A stretch of DNA of 64,000 nucleotides from Gracilibacillus salinarum (GTDB taxonomy: Bacteria > Bacillota > Bacilli > Bacillales > Amphibacillaceae): assembly GCF_022919575.1 (NCBI RefSeq), contig NZ_CP095071.1, positions 2,046,001 to 2,110,000 of the forward strand. The letters run 5' to 3'. Shown here in pieces: positions 28,096 through 35,655 of this stretch. The position numbers were made by a program, and so were the translations under genes. The notes under the pieces were generated by a model. It worked only from the letters and a program-made list of their open reading frames with translations. It was not told where the DNA came from and made no database searches. Position 1 is the stretch's first letter. Each line of letters opens with the position of its first letter.

Positions 28096-28959
28096 ATGAT
28101 GCAGGAAAAAATTAAATTAACGGGCGATCAGAGTCCGGTTAAGAAGATTCAACCAGTGTCTGGCGGCGATATTAATCAAGCTTATTATGTGCAGACAGCG
28201 AACCATGAATATTTTGTCAAAACCAATCAGGACGTCCCGGCGGATTTCTTTCAAATAGAAGCAGATGGATTAGAACGAATCAGGAATACCGAAACGATTG
28301 CGGTCCCAGCTGTTTACCATGTAGATCATGACGATGCAGATCAGGAATTAGCATTGATCATGGAATGGGTAGACGGACAGCCAACCGAACAGACTGGCAA
28401 AAGATTAGGAGAGCAATTAGCAGCCATGCACGCTACCGATGCCGGCGCGCAATATGGTTTAGACCAAAGAACATACGTCGGTTCACTCACTCAACAAAAT
28501 CATTGGTATGACAACTGGGTAGATTATTATCGGGACAAGCGCCTGCGACCGCAATTAGACCTGGGGATATCGAATGGTCGTATAACTGGTATCCGCCAAA
28601 CGAAATTAGAATATTTGCTAATCAATCTCGAACGCTTTATCCCGGCAAAGCCTCGCACTTCCTTATTACATGGTGATTTGTGGGGTGGAAACTGGCTTAC
28701 AGGTGCTCACGGTCAGCCTTATCTGATTGATCCTTCTGTCCTTTATGGTGACCATCTGTTTGAATTAGCATTCACCGAGTTGTTCGGCGGCTTTCCTGCT
28801 CCCTTTTACCAAAGCTATCAGTCTTCCTTTCCATTAGAGGATTACTACGAAGACGTAAAACCGCTCTATCAACTGTTCTATTTGCTCGTGCATTTGAACT
28901 TATTTGGTGAAGCATATGGATCAAGTGTCGATCGTATACTAGACCATTACTCCGTGTAG
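28096..28959 (+). CDS. Fructosamine kinase / YniA family protein
   Basis: 287-residue kinase of the aminoglycoside-phosphotransferase-like fold. VSGGDINQAYYVQTANHEYFVK holds the nucleotide-binding strand and lysine, LLHGDLWGGNW the catalytic Asp and Mg-binding Asn, YLIDPSVLYGD the second Mg residue. Relatives phosphorylate sugar-modified (Amadori) amines; a protein-repair or sugar role is inferred. AAGGAGG is 7 nt before the second ATG (28099), which may be the real start rather than 28096. Confidence 0.85.
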   Translation: MMQEKIKLTGDQSPVKKIQPVSGGDINQAYYVQTANHEYFVKTNQDVPADFFQIEADGLERIRNTETIAVPAVYHVDHDDADQELALIMEWVDGQPTEQTGKRLGEQLAAMHATDAGAQYGLDQRTYVGSLTQQNHWYDNWVDYYRDKRLRPQLDLGISNGRITGIRQTKLEYLLINLERFIPAKPRTSLLHGDLWGGNWLTGAHGQPYLIDPSVLYGDHLFELAFTELFGGFPAPFYQSYQSSFPLEDYYEDVKPLYQLFYLLVHLNLFGEAYGSSVDRILDHYSV

Positions 28960-28971
28960 AGATTGGGAGAT

Positions 28972-29025
28972 AAATTGAGACTTCAATCAGTGGGGTTTTA
29001 TGAACGGTTAGCACTGTGATAAATG
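28972..29025 (+). repeat. Short dispersed repeat, best-preserved copy
   Basis: GAGACTTCAATCAGTGGGG, then TTTTATGA and ACGGTTAGCACTGTGATAAA. See the similar sites at 12025 and 43580. Confidence 0.6.
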
Positions 29026-29110
29026 CTATTCCTGCTGTATTGTCGGTTTTCGAAATTATACAAATTAAGCACAAGAGCCCTTTTGATATCCTTGAGTGGT
29101 CATACATTGG

Positions 29111-29265
29111 ATTCTTATGGACAGCTTTTTCTCTTTTCTTTTTCAACTGTCCATAACATCCATTCTTATGGACAACTTTTTCTCTTTTCCTTTTCAACTG
29201 TCCATAACATCCATTCTTACGGACAACTTTTTCCTTTTTCCTCTTCAACTGTCCATAAGAATGGA
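29111..29265. repeat. 51-bp tandem repeat array (3 units)
   Basis: Units start at 29111, 29162 and 29213. Each contains CTTATGGACA near one side and TGTCCATAA near the other, so each unit is itself a weak inverted repeat separated by a pyrimidine tract (CTTTTTCTCTTTTC). The apparent long reading frames across it (KRKREKVVHKNGCYGQL pattern on the minus strand) come from the periodicity. Confidence 0.85.
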
Positions 29266-29317
29266 TAATATGATAGGAGCGAACATGTAAGACGATTCAT
29301 CTCTTTTTCTTAGCTTA

Positions 29318-29480
29318 TCGGCTGTGAGTCGTGCCCCGCGGAACGGAAAGTGGTTGGCAAAAGGCTTCATACCACACATAATATTTCAAAATGAACACCA
29401 AGCTGCTAACATAGTCCATATTATGGGAACTTAACTCCATAGCAATATGATTACAGCACCTATATACTTTCCCAACGTGC
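29318..29480. repeat. Large hairpin element, copy 4 (only one arm of hairpin B and its flank)
   Basis: GGCTGTGAGTCGTGCCCCGC..GTGGTTGGC matches the right arm of hairpin B, followed by the flank CATACCACACATAATATTTC, TAGTCCATATTATGGGAACT and the outer end GATTACAGCACCTATATACTTTC. The rest is deleted. With the array and short repeat before it, this fills the 560-bp gap. Confidence 0.75.
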
Positions 29481-29481
29481 A

Positions 29482-29520
29482 AGAAAACACGGTACTCGCT
29501 AAGCGAATACCGTGTTTTCT
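29482..29520 (-). terminator. Terminator of the acyltransferase gene
   Basis: AGAAAACACGGTA and TACCGTGTTTTCT pair across CTCGCTAAGCGAA, adjacent to the stop codon. Confidence 0.8.
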
Positions 29521-29522
29521 AA

Positions 29523-30572
29523 TTATTTAGCAGATGAATATTGTTCTCTGGTTTTTTCCTGGTAATGATAGGCTTTCTGTTCTTTTCTGTTTTGCCACCA
29601 TTGCTGAAGATTGTTGAATTTCCCTTCGACAATGGGCTGCGTGAAGGTTACTACCGGCTTGGAAGCCAGGAACCAGACGATTGCTGCGGCGATAATGCCC
29701 ATCCCGATCGTATCGAGATTATGATCTACTCTCAATAAGCTTGCCTCGCGCACGTATTGAATAATGATACCGTGCAGCAGATAGACATACATCGTATTTT
29801 GACCTAGCACCGTAAAAGTAAATCCACGTCTTGGCACGAGTAGCAAGATCGCGAACACCATTAGAGATGAAACAGCGTATAACAATGCTCGGAACACTCC
29901 ACCATAAATACCTGCCTCTAATGTTTGATAGGATTTAGATCCGAACATCCATTCAGATGGAACGGTTGGCTCGATAAAGCAGATAGCGAATACGACGACA
30001 AGTACGCTGACGGCTGCTATTTTCATTGCACGCGTTTGCCATTTAAACAGTTGGTCTTTCGTTAACCAATACCCGATTAAAAAGAACGGAAAAAACACAA
30101 GTGTCCGGGATAAACTGAAACTAGGTCCTATCCATGAGATATATCCTGCTACCACCCCAACTGCGAAGGCAAGTGGTATCCCGTATTTCGGCTTGATTTT
30201 CTTATATCCAATCAGGAGCAAGTGCCAGCTGAATAAACTAAGCAGGAACCATAAGCCCCACAACGGATCGTATAAAGTAGTGTCCCAGCTATCCTTCCCT
30301 ATCCCTAAAAAATAAAGGAAATAAAAGGCTTGGAACAACAGGTATGGTACCAGAATTCGTTTTGCTAATTTACCTATATATTGCTTGTTACCTATTCCTT
30401 TTGCAAAAAAACCGCTTACCAATACGAATATTGGCATGTGAAATAAATATATCCATTGATAAAGTACATTTACTAATTCAATATTTTCTTTAAGGGGCTG
30501 AATTAAATGCCCGAATACTACCAAAAAAATAAATAAGAGTTTGGCATTATCAAAGTATGCTTCTCTTTGCAT
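29523..30572 (-). CDS. Membrane acyltransferase family 3 protein
   Basis: 349 residues, about ten membrane helices, beginning REAYFDNAKLLFIFLVVFGH, the family pattern with the likely catalytic His after helix 1 (VFGHLIQP). These proteins O-acetylate cell-wall, polysaccharide or other sugars at the membrane; a relative is B. subtilis YkrP. Target unknown. The ATG at 30572 has AAGGGAG 8 nt upstream; the longer frame is ignored. The C-terminal tail is charged and cytoplasmic. Confidence 0.82.
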   Translation of the reverse strand: MQREAYFDNAKLLFIFLVVFGHLIQPLKENIELVNVLYQWIYLFHMPIFVLVSGFFAKGIGNKQYIGKLAKRILVPYLLFQAFYFLYFLGIGKDSWDTTLYDPLWGLWFLLSLFSWHLLLIGYKKIKPKYGIPLAFAVGVVAGYISWIGPSFSLSRTLVFFPFFLIGYWLTKDQLFKWQTRAMKIAAVSVLVVVFAICFIEPTVPSEWMFGSKSYQTLEAGIYGGVFRALLYAVSSLMVFAILLLVPRRGFTFTVLGQNTMYVYLLHGIIIQYVREASLLRVDHNLDTIGMGIIAAAIVWFLASKPVVTFTQPIVEGKFNNLQQWWQNRKEQKAYHYQEKTREQYSSAK

Positions 30573-30877
30573 TTTACATTCTCCCTTACTTTTCGATATT
30601 TCCATAATACCCACTTTAAAGAAGAACAAAAAGCAAATCTGACAATTGTTATCCTTTTGTAAATTAGATGTTAAAAAACTGCAAAGCTATCATTGTTTAC
30701 GTAATATTTTTCGGAGGATTTTCATGAAGATGTAATGAGGAAGGTGGTGATGGGCATTTGGCATTTATTAACCGTTAGGGCGGGACTTTATATGAAAATC
30801 CCACCGTGTACTCTCACTCATAGATCACCGTTAGCAGACGGATTATTTAAATGAAATTAATTTACTTTGGATAATAA

Positions 30878-31540
30878 GAAAAACCGGGCATAATCCGCCC
30901 GGTCCTAATTGACTTAATCAATAAACAACTTCCTATAATATGGATTATGTAAACTAGCAGCTTAGCGGTACGGTAATTTTGAAATGTTTCAAGTGCTAGG
31001 ATACCGCTCCGCCCAACCACTCCGCGTCCTGCGGGGCACGGCTGAAGCTAACTTTGTGAAGAAGATCGCTTCACAAAGTGGATCTTCAGCGCCTGCATAA
31101 TCCCGCGGGAGTCTCCGTGGTTGGCCTACGCTAGGATGTGGACTCTACAACTTTTGTAAGAGATAGCATATTGATCACTGTATATATAACAGCAATTGAA
31201 TGAATAACATAATGCCTAGATCCACTGCTTTTAGCTGTTCCATATGATGTAGCACTTCCCTTAAGCGCAGGAAATAGGCGGAGACTCCCGTGGAATCAGC
31301 GCGAGCTGAAGATCCATTTATGAAAGAAAAGAATTTTCTTTCATAAATTAGCTGAAGCCGTGCCCACAGGACGCGGAGCCTATTTCCGGAGCTTTGTTAA
31401 GCAGACGAAAACTATCATAATTAACTCCATATAAGAAAGATCCAGTTCACATAATCCATATTATAGGAACTAAAATTCATGTTCAATGTGATTACTGCTG
31501 TGACTGTACTTATATACTTTCTTTACTTATAAAAATAGGT
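30878..31540. repeat. Large hairpin element, copy 5 (order B then A; complete)
   Basis: The best complete copy: left hairpin CCGGGCATAATCCGCCCGG (30889), left inverted repeat 30932-30955 (CCTATAATATGGATTATG..), hairpin B 31011-31126 with a short tip (CTTTGTGAAG/CTTCACAAAG), spacer, hairpin A 31270-31388 with a short tip (TATGAAAG/CTTTCATA), right inverted repeat 31444-31467, outer end GATTACTGCTGTGACTG then TACTTATATACTTTC. It lies downstream of the kinase of the peptide cassette. In 30573-30877 nothing coding is visible, only a small GCGGGA/TCCCACC hairpin near 30780. Confidence 0.9.
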
Positions 31541-31563
31541 GTAGTAAAATCTCTACACCTTAA
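31538..31563 (-). terminator. Terminator of the peptide/ABC/kinase operon
   Basis: AGGTGTAG and CTACACCT pair around TAAAATCT; a T-run follows on the minus strand. The kinase stop codon lies in the stem edge. Confidence 0.75.
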
Positions 31564-32420
31564 TGCGTACTATTCTTTTCCAGAAAAAAATGTAACCGAT
31601 CATAGATTTCTTTGACACACGGACGTTGACGCACTTCTTGCTGCAGACAGCGGTCAATGATGGTTGCTAATGATTCATCCATCTCCCGATATGTCTGTAC
31701 GCGGGCTGCTGGTCTTTCGAGTTGCTCATATCGTTCCCCTTCGAAAGATTGAAACGGTCGCTTGCCAGTTGCAGCAAAGAAAAGTACTGCTCCAATTCCC
31801 CATACATCCGCAGCTGTTGTCAAAATTTCTCCGCGTGCCTGTTCCGGAGCCATATACTGCTTTGTTCCAATTCCTTTTTTAATTTCCCCTGGTGTCGCAG
31901 CCAGATTGAGATCAATCACCTTAACAAGTGGTGGCTGAGAAATGATATTAGAAGGCTTAAGATCTAAGTGTAAAAGGTCATTCAGGTGCAAATAATGAAT
32001 GACTGAGCAAAGCTGCACGCCAAGATGTGCCAACTCCTTTACTGACAAGCATTTGTTTTGATTCGTAAGATTTCTAATCAAACGGGAGAGTGTCTCGCCT
32101 GTTAACGTTTCTTCTATCAATACCGGAATTGGAGTGGCTGCTATTTCGTATCCACGAACCAGGTTATGGTGAGACAAAGCTGTTAAACACTCGCCTTCTT
32201 TTATCAATCGGTTATGCGCAAGCTCATTTTCTACCGCCTCCGGTTGCAAGGTTTTTGCAATACATCCCGTAAGTCGCTCATCACTCCAGACGTAGTAGAC
32301 ATCGCAATCTTTCCCACGTCTCATATGATGAATCACTGTATAACCAGGGATCAGCGATTCTCCCTTAAGCAGCGGGTCTTTATTTCCGCTTTTATTAAGC
32401 ATATTCGTTTGCGGTACCAT
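31560..32420 (-). CDS. Eukaryotic-type Ser/Thr protein kinase in the peptide cassette
   Basis: 286-residue soluble Hanks-type kinase. ATP lysine Lys56 (GCIAKTL), catalytic loop HLDLKPSNII (Asp153, Asn158), metal Asp170 in VIDLNLA (DLN instead of DFG), and MAPEQ (191) with DVWGIGAVLFF are all present, so it looks active. No membrane helix or PASTA domains as in PrkC. It is the last gene behind two Ser-rich peptide genes and an ABC exporter (38 bp gap), so the peptides are the obvious candidate substrates; this is inference. Ribosome site GGGAG is 13 nt before the chosen ATG, rather far. Confidence 0.85.
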   Translation of the reverse strand: MVPQTNMLNKSGNKDPLLKGESLIPGYTVIHHMRRGKDCDVYYVWSDERLTGCIAKTLQPEAVENELAHNRLIKEGECLTALSHHNLVRGYEIAATPIPVLIEETLTGETLSRLIRNLTNQNKCLSVKELAHLGVQLCSVIHYLHLNDLLHLDLKPSNIISQPPLVKVIDLNLAATPGEIKKGIGTKQYMAPEQARGEILTTAADVWGIGAVLFFAATGKRPFQSFEGERYEQLERPAARVQTYREMDESLATIIDRCLQQEVRQRPCVKEIYDRLHFFLEKNSTH

Positions 32421-32458
32421 AAGAATGGATCAACTCCCTTTCCGTAATCTGATGCTTC

Positions 32459-34336
32459 TTACAATGAGTGAACAGCAGTTTCATGCCCTGTCTCTCCTTG
32501 CTGCATATAATAGAGGGTCGCGTATTTTCCGTCTTGTGCCAGTAATGCTTCGTGCGATCCCATTTCCTTCACTTCTCCCTCTTCAAGATATAATATCCGG
32601 TCTGCAAATGCAGCACTTCTTAAGTTATGAGTGATAATGAGGGTGGCTTTCTCCTCCATCAACCGCTTAATTGGATTCAAAAGACGTCTTTCTGAACCGC
32701 CATCAAGCCCTTCCGTTGGTTCATCAAGAATTAAAATAGGCGCATTTCGGATCATCGATCTGGCAATGGCTAGCCGTTTTTGCTGCCCGCCTGATAAATT
32801 CCTGCCTTTTTGCCCTATCCATGTATCGTATCCGTTATCCATATCTCGTATAAATTCATGCGCATCTGCAAATTTCGCAGCTTTTACAATCTCCTCATCT
32901 GTAGCTCCAGGATTTCCGTATGCAATATTTTCTTTTACTGTGCCATCGAAAATAAGTGATTCTTGAAAAAGCACAGCTATGTTTTCTCTTAATGAATCGA
33001 TCTGTAATCCTTTCAGCACATTTCCGTCCAGTAAAATTCTGCCGTTCGTTGGGTCATAAAAGCGCATGAGTAATTTAACAATAGTTGATTTACCTACTCC
33101 ACTCGAACCAACGAGTGCAACAGATTCACCTGGTTCAATTTGAAAAGAAACATTAGAAAGAATCGTTTTCGACTTATCTGGATAGGAAAAAGAAACTTGA
33201 TCAAATTCTATCCGAGCAGCAGGATGTTCCAATGCATACGCAGATTCTTTGACTAATGGCTTTTCTTCCAAATATTCGATCACTCTTTCAGCACTTGCTG
33301 ATGCGGAATAGATAGTATTTAATAATTTGCTTAATCTTCGCACAGGGGCGTATAACTTGCTTAGCAGGGTTACAAATGCGATAAGTGTCCCTAGTGTAAT
33401 ACCACCATTAAAAAGGAGCCAAGCCCCGGCAACCATGACAACCAGTGTCCCTGCCATCTCAATAAAACTTATTACAGGTGTAAATGCTGCCTTTAATCGT
33501 ACTTTCAACATTTTTGCCTTAAAGCTTCGCTGATTTTGTAAGGAGAATCGTTTACTTTCTGCTTCCTGCTGGTTATATGCTTGCATTAGAGCTACGTTTG
33601 AAAAGCTTTCCTCAGATAAAGCGTTTATTGCTCCTTCTCTACGAGTGCGCTCACGTGAAGCCATCTTTATTCTTTTTGAGAAAAAGCGTGTCACCAAATA
33701 AAAAAGTGGAACAACAACGAGAGAAACCAACGCCAATTTCCACTCCATGAAAAAAAGCATCCCCGTAAAAACAACTATTTGAAATAGATAGGAAACAGCG
33801 GAGGTTGCTCCAGTTATAACCAGACGTTCAATGGATGCAATATCACCTGAGATTCTTGAGATAATATCCCCAAGTTTGTGCTCAACAAAAAAGTGAAGAG
33901 ACAATCCTTGCAGATGTTCAAAAAGGCTTTTCCTTAAGGAAAGAATAAAACTTTCTCCGACCCAATTGGATAAATAAGTCCCACTAAAATAAAGTATGCC
34001 GTGTATTATTGTCAGTCCTAAATACGAAAAGATGAGCCAATAGAGGGGATCGAAATCACCATTTGTGAGTACGCTGTCGATAAAAACCTGTAAAAGCCAA
34101 ATGGTTCCTGACTGAACGATTGGCTGAAGCGCGATCAACAGTAAGCTTAAGATGATCCAATAACGGTAAGGCCGAGCATATGGCCAAAACCTGCGGAAGA
34201 TATCCATTACTGGAACAGGCGGAGATTCAGATATCAGATTATCACCAGTATCTTCTATTCTCCATAAGCTCTTAAATCTATGAAAAAGTGAAAGTTGTTT
34301 CATTTTATCTACTATTCGCTGTATTCTTTCTTTCAT
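32459..34336 (-). CDS. ABC exporter (membrane and ATPase domains fused) in the peptide cassette
   Basis: 625-residue half-transporter of the MsbA/LmrA type: about 55 soluble N-terminal residues, six membrane helices (about 60-330), then the ATPase with Walker A LVGSSGVGKST, signature NLSGGQQKRLAIAR, Walker B LILDEPTEGLDG and H-loop IITHNLRS. There is no N-terminal C39 peptidase domain, so a leader would not be cut by it. Ribosome site GGGGGAG lies just before the ATG. It sits between the two small peptides and the kinase; export of the (modified) peptides is inferred. Confidence 0.88.
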   Translation of the reverse strand: MKERIQRIVDKMKQLSLFHRFKSLWRIEDTGDNLISESPPVPVMDIFRRFWPYARPYRYWIILSLLLIALQPIVQSGTIWLLQVFIDSVLTNGDFDPLYWLIFSYLGLTIIHGILYFSGTYLSNWVGESFILSLRKSLFEHLQGLSLHFFVEHKLGDIISRISGDIASIERLVITGATSAVSYLFQIVVFTGMLFFMEWKLALVSLVVVPLFYLVTRFFSKRIKMASRERTRREGAINALSEESFSNVALMQAYNQQEAESKRFSLQNQRSFKAKMLKVRLKAAFTPVISFIEMAGTLVVMVAGAWLLFNGGITLGTLIAFVTLLSKLYAPVRRLSKLLNTIYSASASAERVIEYLEEKPLVKESAYALEHPAARIEFDQVSFSYPDKSKTILSNVSFQIEPGESVALVGSSGVGKSTIVKLLMRFYDPTNGRILLDGNVLKGLQIDSLRENIAVLFQESLIFDGTVKENIAYGNPGATDEEIVKAAKFADAHEFIRDMDNGYDTWIGQKGRNLSGGQQKRLAIARSMIRNAPILILDEPTEGLDGGSERRLLNPIKRLMEEKATLIITHNLRSAAFADRILYLEEGEVKEMGSHEALLAQDGKYATLYYMQQGETGHETAVHSL

Positions 34337-34358
34337 ACCTCTCCCCCTTGAAAGAGAG

Positions 34359-34378
34359 GGCTCCTATAAGAAGGAGCC
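34359..34378 (-). terminator. Hairpin between the peptide genes and the ABC gene
   Basis: GGCTCC TTCTTATA GGAGCC on the minus strand, followed by a pyrimidine tract CCTCTCTTTC rather than a pure T-run. Likely partial terminator or RNA processing site that would let the peptides be made in excess of the transporter. Confidence 0.5.
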
Positions 34379-34404
34379 GCACATAAAGTGTTCTAACTCT
34401 GCGA

Positions 34405-34506
34405 TTATGAATCACTGTTACTTGGAGCACTGTAACTTTCTTCGCTATAACTCACACTAGATATTTCGGTGGATGCGGCTGGTGTTACTACATCAAAATA
34501 GGTCAT
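34405..34506 (-). CDS. Small Ser-rich acidic peptide 1 (possible precursor peptide)
   Basis: 33 residues, too short for ordinary gene calling. It starts MTYFDVVTPAAST and ends with the Ser/Tyr-rich SYSEESYSAPSNSDS. It has ten Ser and three Thr, no Cys, no Lys/Arg, five acidic residues. A near-perfect ribosome site (GAGGAGGTGA) lies 7 nt before the ATG. A second copy is 224 bp upstream. Lack of cysteine argues against a lanthipeptide; the many hydroxyl residues and the kinase gene downstream suggest phosphorylation or another hydroxyl-directed change. I know no named family for it. Confidence 0.75.
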   Translation of the reverse strand: MTYFDVVTPAASTEISSVSYSEESYSAPSNSDS

Positions 34507-34628
34507 TTTATTTTCACCTCCTCTTGATCTTGTACTAGTGCTTCATGCAAGAATGAGAAGCCTAAACAAGTCTCTTAACATTCCATTCCTCTCATCTCTG
34601 CAAAAAGATCAACATTCTAACTCTGCAA

Positions 34629-34730
34629 TTATGAATCACTGTTACTTGGAGCGCTGTAACTCTCTTCGCTGTAACTCACACTAGATGTTTCGGTGGATGC
34701 GGCTGGTGTTACTACATCAAAATAGGTCAT
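34629..34730 (-). CDS. Small Ser-rich acidic peptide 2 (duplicate)
   Basis: 33 residues, identical to peptide 1 except Thr for Ile at position 15. The two reading frames differ at four bases, three of them synonymous third positions (TAT/TAC, GAA/GAG, AGT/AGC), which supports real coding. The duplicated block (about 185 bp) includes the ribosome site GAGGAGGTGA and some sequence further upstream. It is the first gene of the cassette; the promoter is expected in 34735-34850 but I could not fix it. Confidence 0.75.
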   Translation of the reverse strand: MTYFDVVTPAASTETSSVSYSEESYSAPSNSDS

Positions 34731-34851
34731 TTATTTTCACCTCCTCTTGATCTATTACTAGTATTCCATATAAGAATGAGAAACCTATGAACGAATAATG
34801 AGAAAATTCTGATAATACAATGAACAAACGCTCATATTTTCATTTTTTAAT

Positions 34852-35612
34852 TAAGAAAACCGGGCATAACCCGCCCGGCACTAATTGATTTAAATTTTAT
34901 TTAACTACCTATAATATGGATTATGTGAACTGGATCTTTCTTACATGGAGTTAATTATGATAGTTTTCGTCTGCTTAACAAAGCTCCGGAAATAGGCTCC
35001 GCGTCCTGTGGGCACGGCTTCAGCTAGGCTACTACTTGAACAGCACCTGTGCTGCCTTGTGCCGAGGAAGCCCACTTCGAAGCAATACTGGCAGACACAG
35101 GCACAAATGAAATGGATTTTCAGCTCGCGCTGATCCCACGGGAGTCTCCGCCTATTTCCTGCGCTTAAGGGAAGTGCTACAACGTATATAAAAGTGAAAA
35201 GCAGCGGTGCTAGGCATTATCCATATTAAAGATGAGGTAAAGACACTAAAGGATATCGATCAAAATACTAGCTGTATTATTAATTGTAGAGCAAAGCCAT
35301 AGCGTAGGCCAACCACGTAGACTCCCGCGGGATTAGGCGGGCGCTGAAGATCCACAACGTCTGCACCTGTGTCTACTAGTAACGCTTCGAAGTAGGCTTC
35401 CTCGGTGCAAGGCAGCAGAGAAGCAATTCTAGTAGTAGCCTAGCTTCAGCCGTGCCCCGCAGGACGCGAAGTGGTTGGCCGAAGCGGCATCATACCACAC
35501 ATAATATTTCAAAATAACCACTAAGCAGTTAGTTCACATAATCCATATTATAGGAACTAAAATTCATGTTCAATGTGATTACTGCTGTGACTGTACTTAT
35601 ATACTTTGTTTA
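34852..35612. repeat. Large hairpin element, copy 6 (order A then B; complete, core inverted against copy 5)
   Basis: Left hairpin CCGGGCATAACCCGCCCGG (34859), perfect 24-bp inverted repeats at 34908-34931 and 35531-35554, hairpin A 34988-35159 with a long tip, hairpin B 35307-35480 with a long tip, outer end GATTACTGCTGTGACTG and TACTTATATACTTTG. Flanks outside the 24-bp repeats match copy 5 in the same direction, while everything inside is reversed. Fills the gap between the peptide genes and the aminopeptidase. Confidence 0.92.
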
Positions 35613-35622
35613 CTCGTAAAAT

Positions 35623-35650
35623 AAAAAAACACCCGCTCCGGGGTGTTTTT
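35623..35650 (-). terminator. Terminator of the first M29 aminopeptidase gene
   Basis: AAAAAACACCCG and CGGGGTGTTTTT pair across CTC. Confidence 0.85.
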
Positions 35651-35655
35651 CTCAC

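Noticed and set aside
28772..29248. 158-codon minus-strand frame rich in Lys with GCYGQLK repeats
   Set aside because: It is made by the 51-bp array and runs antisense into the end of the kinase-like gene; no ribosome site.
34405..34730. Reading the two small peptides as lanthipeptide precursors
   Set aside because: They contain no cysteine and no lanthionine synthetase gene is near, although a kinase-type enzyme is present.
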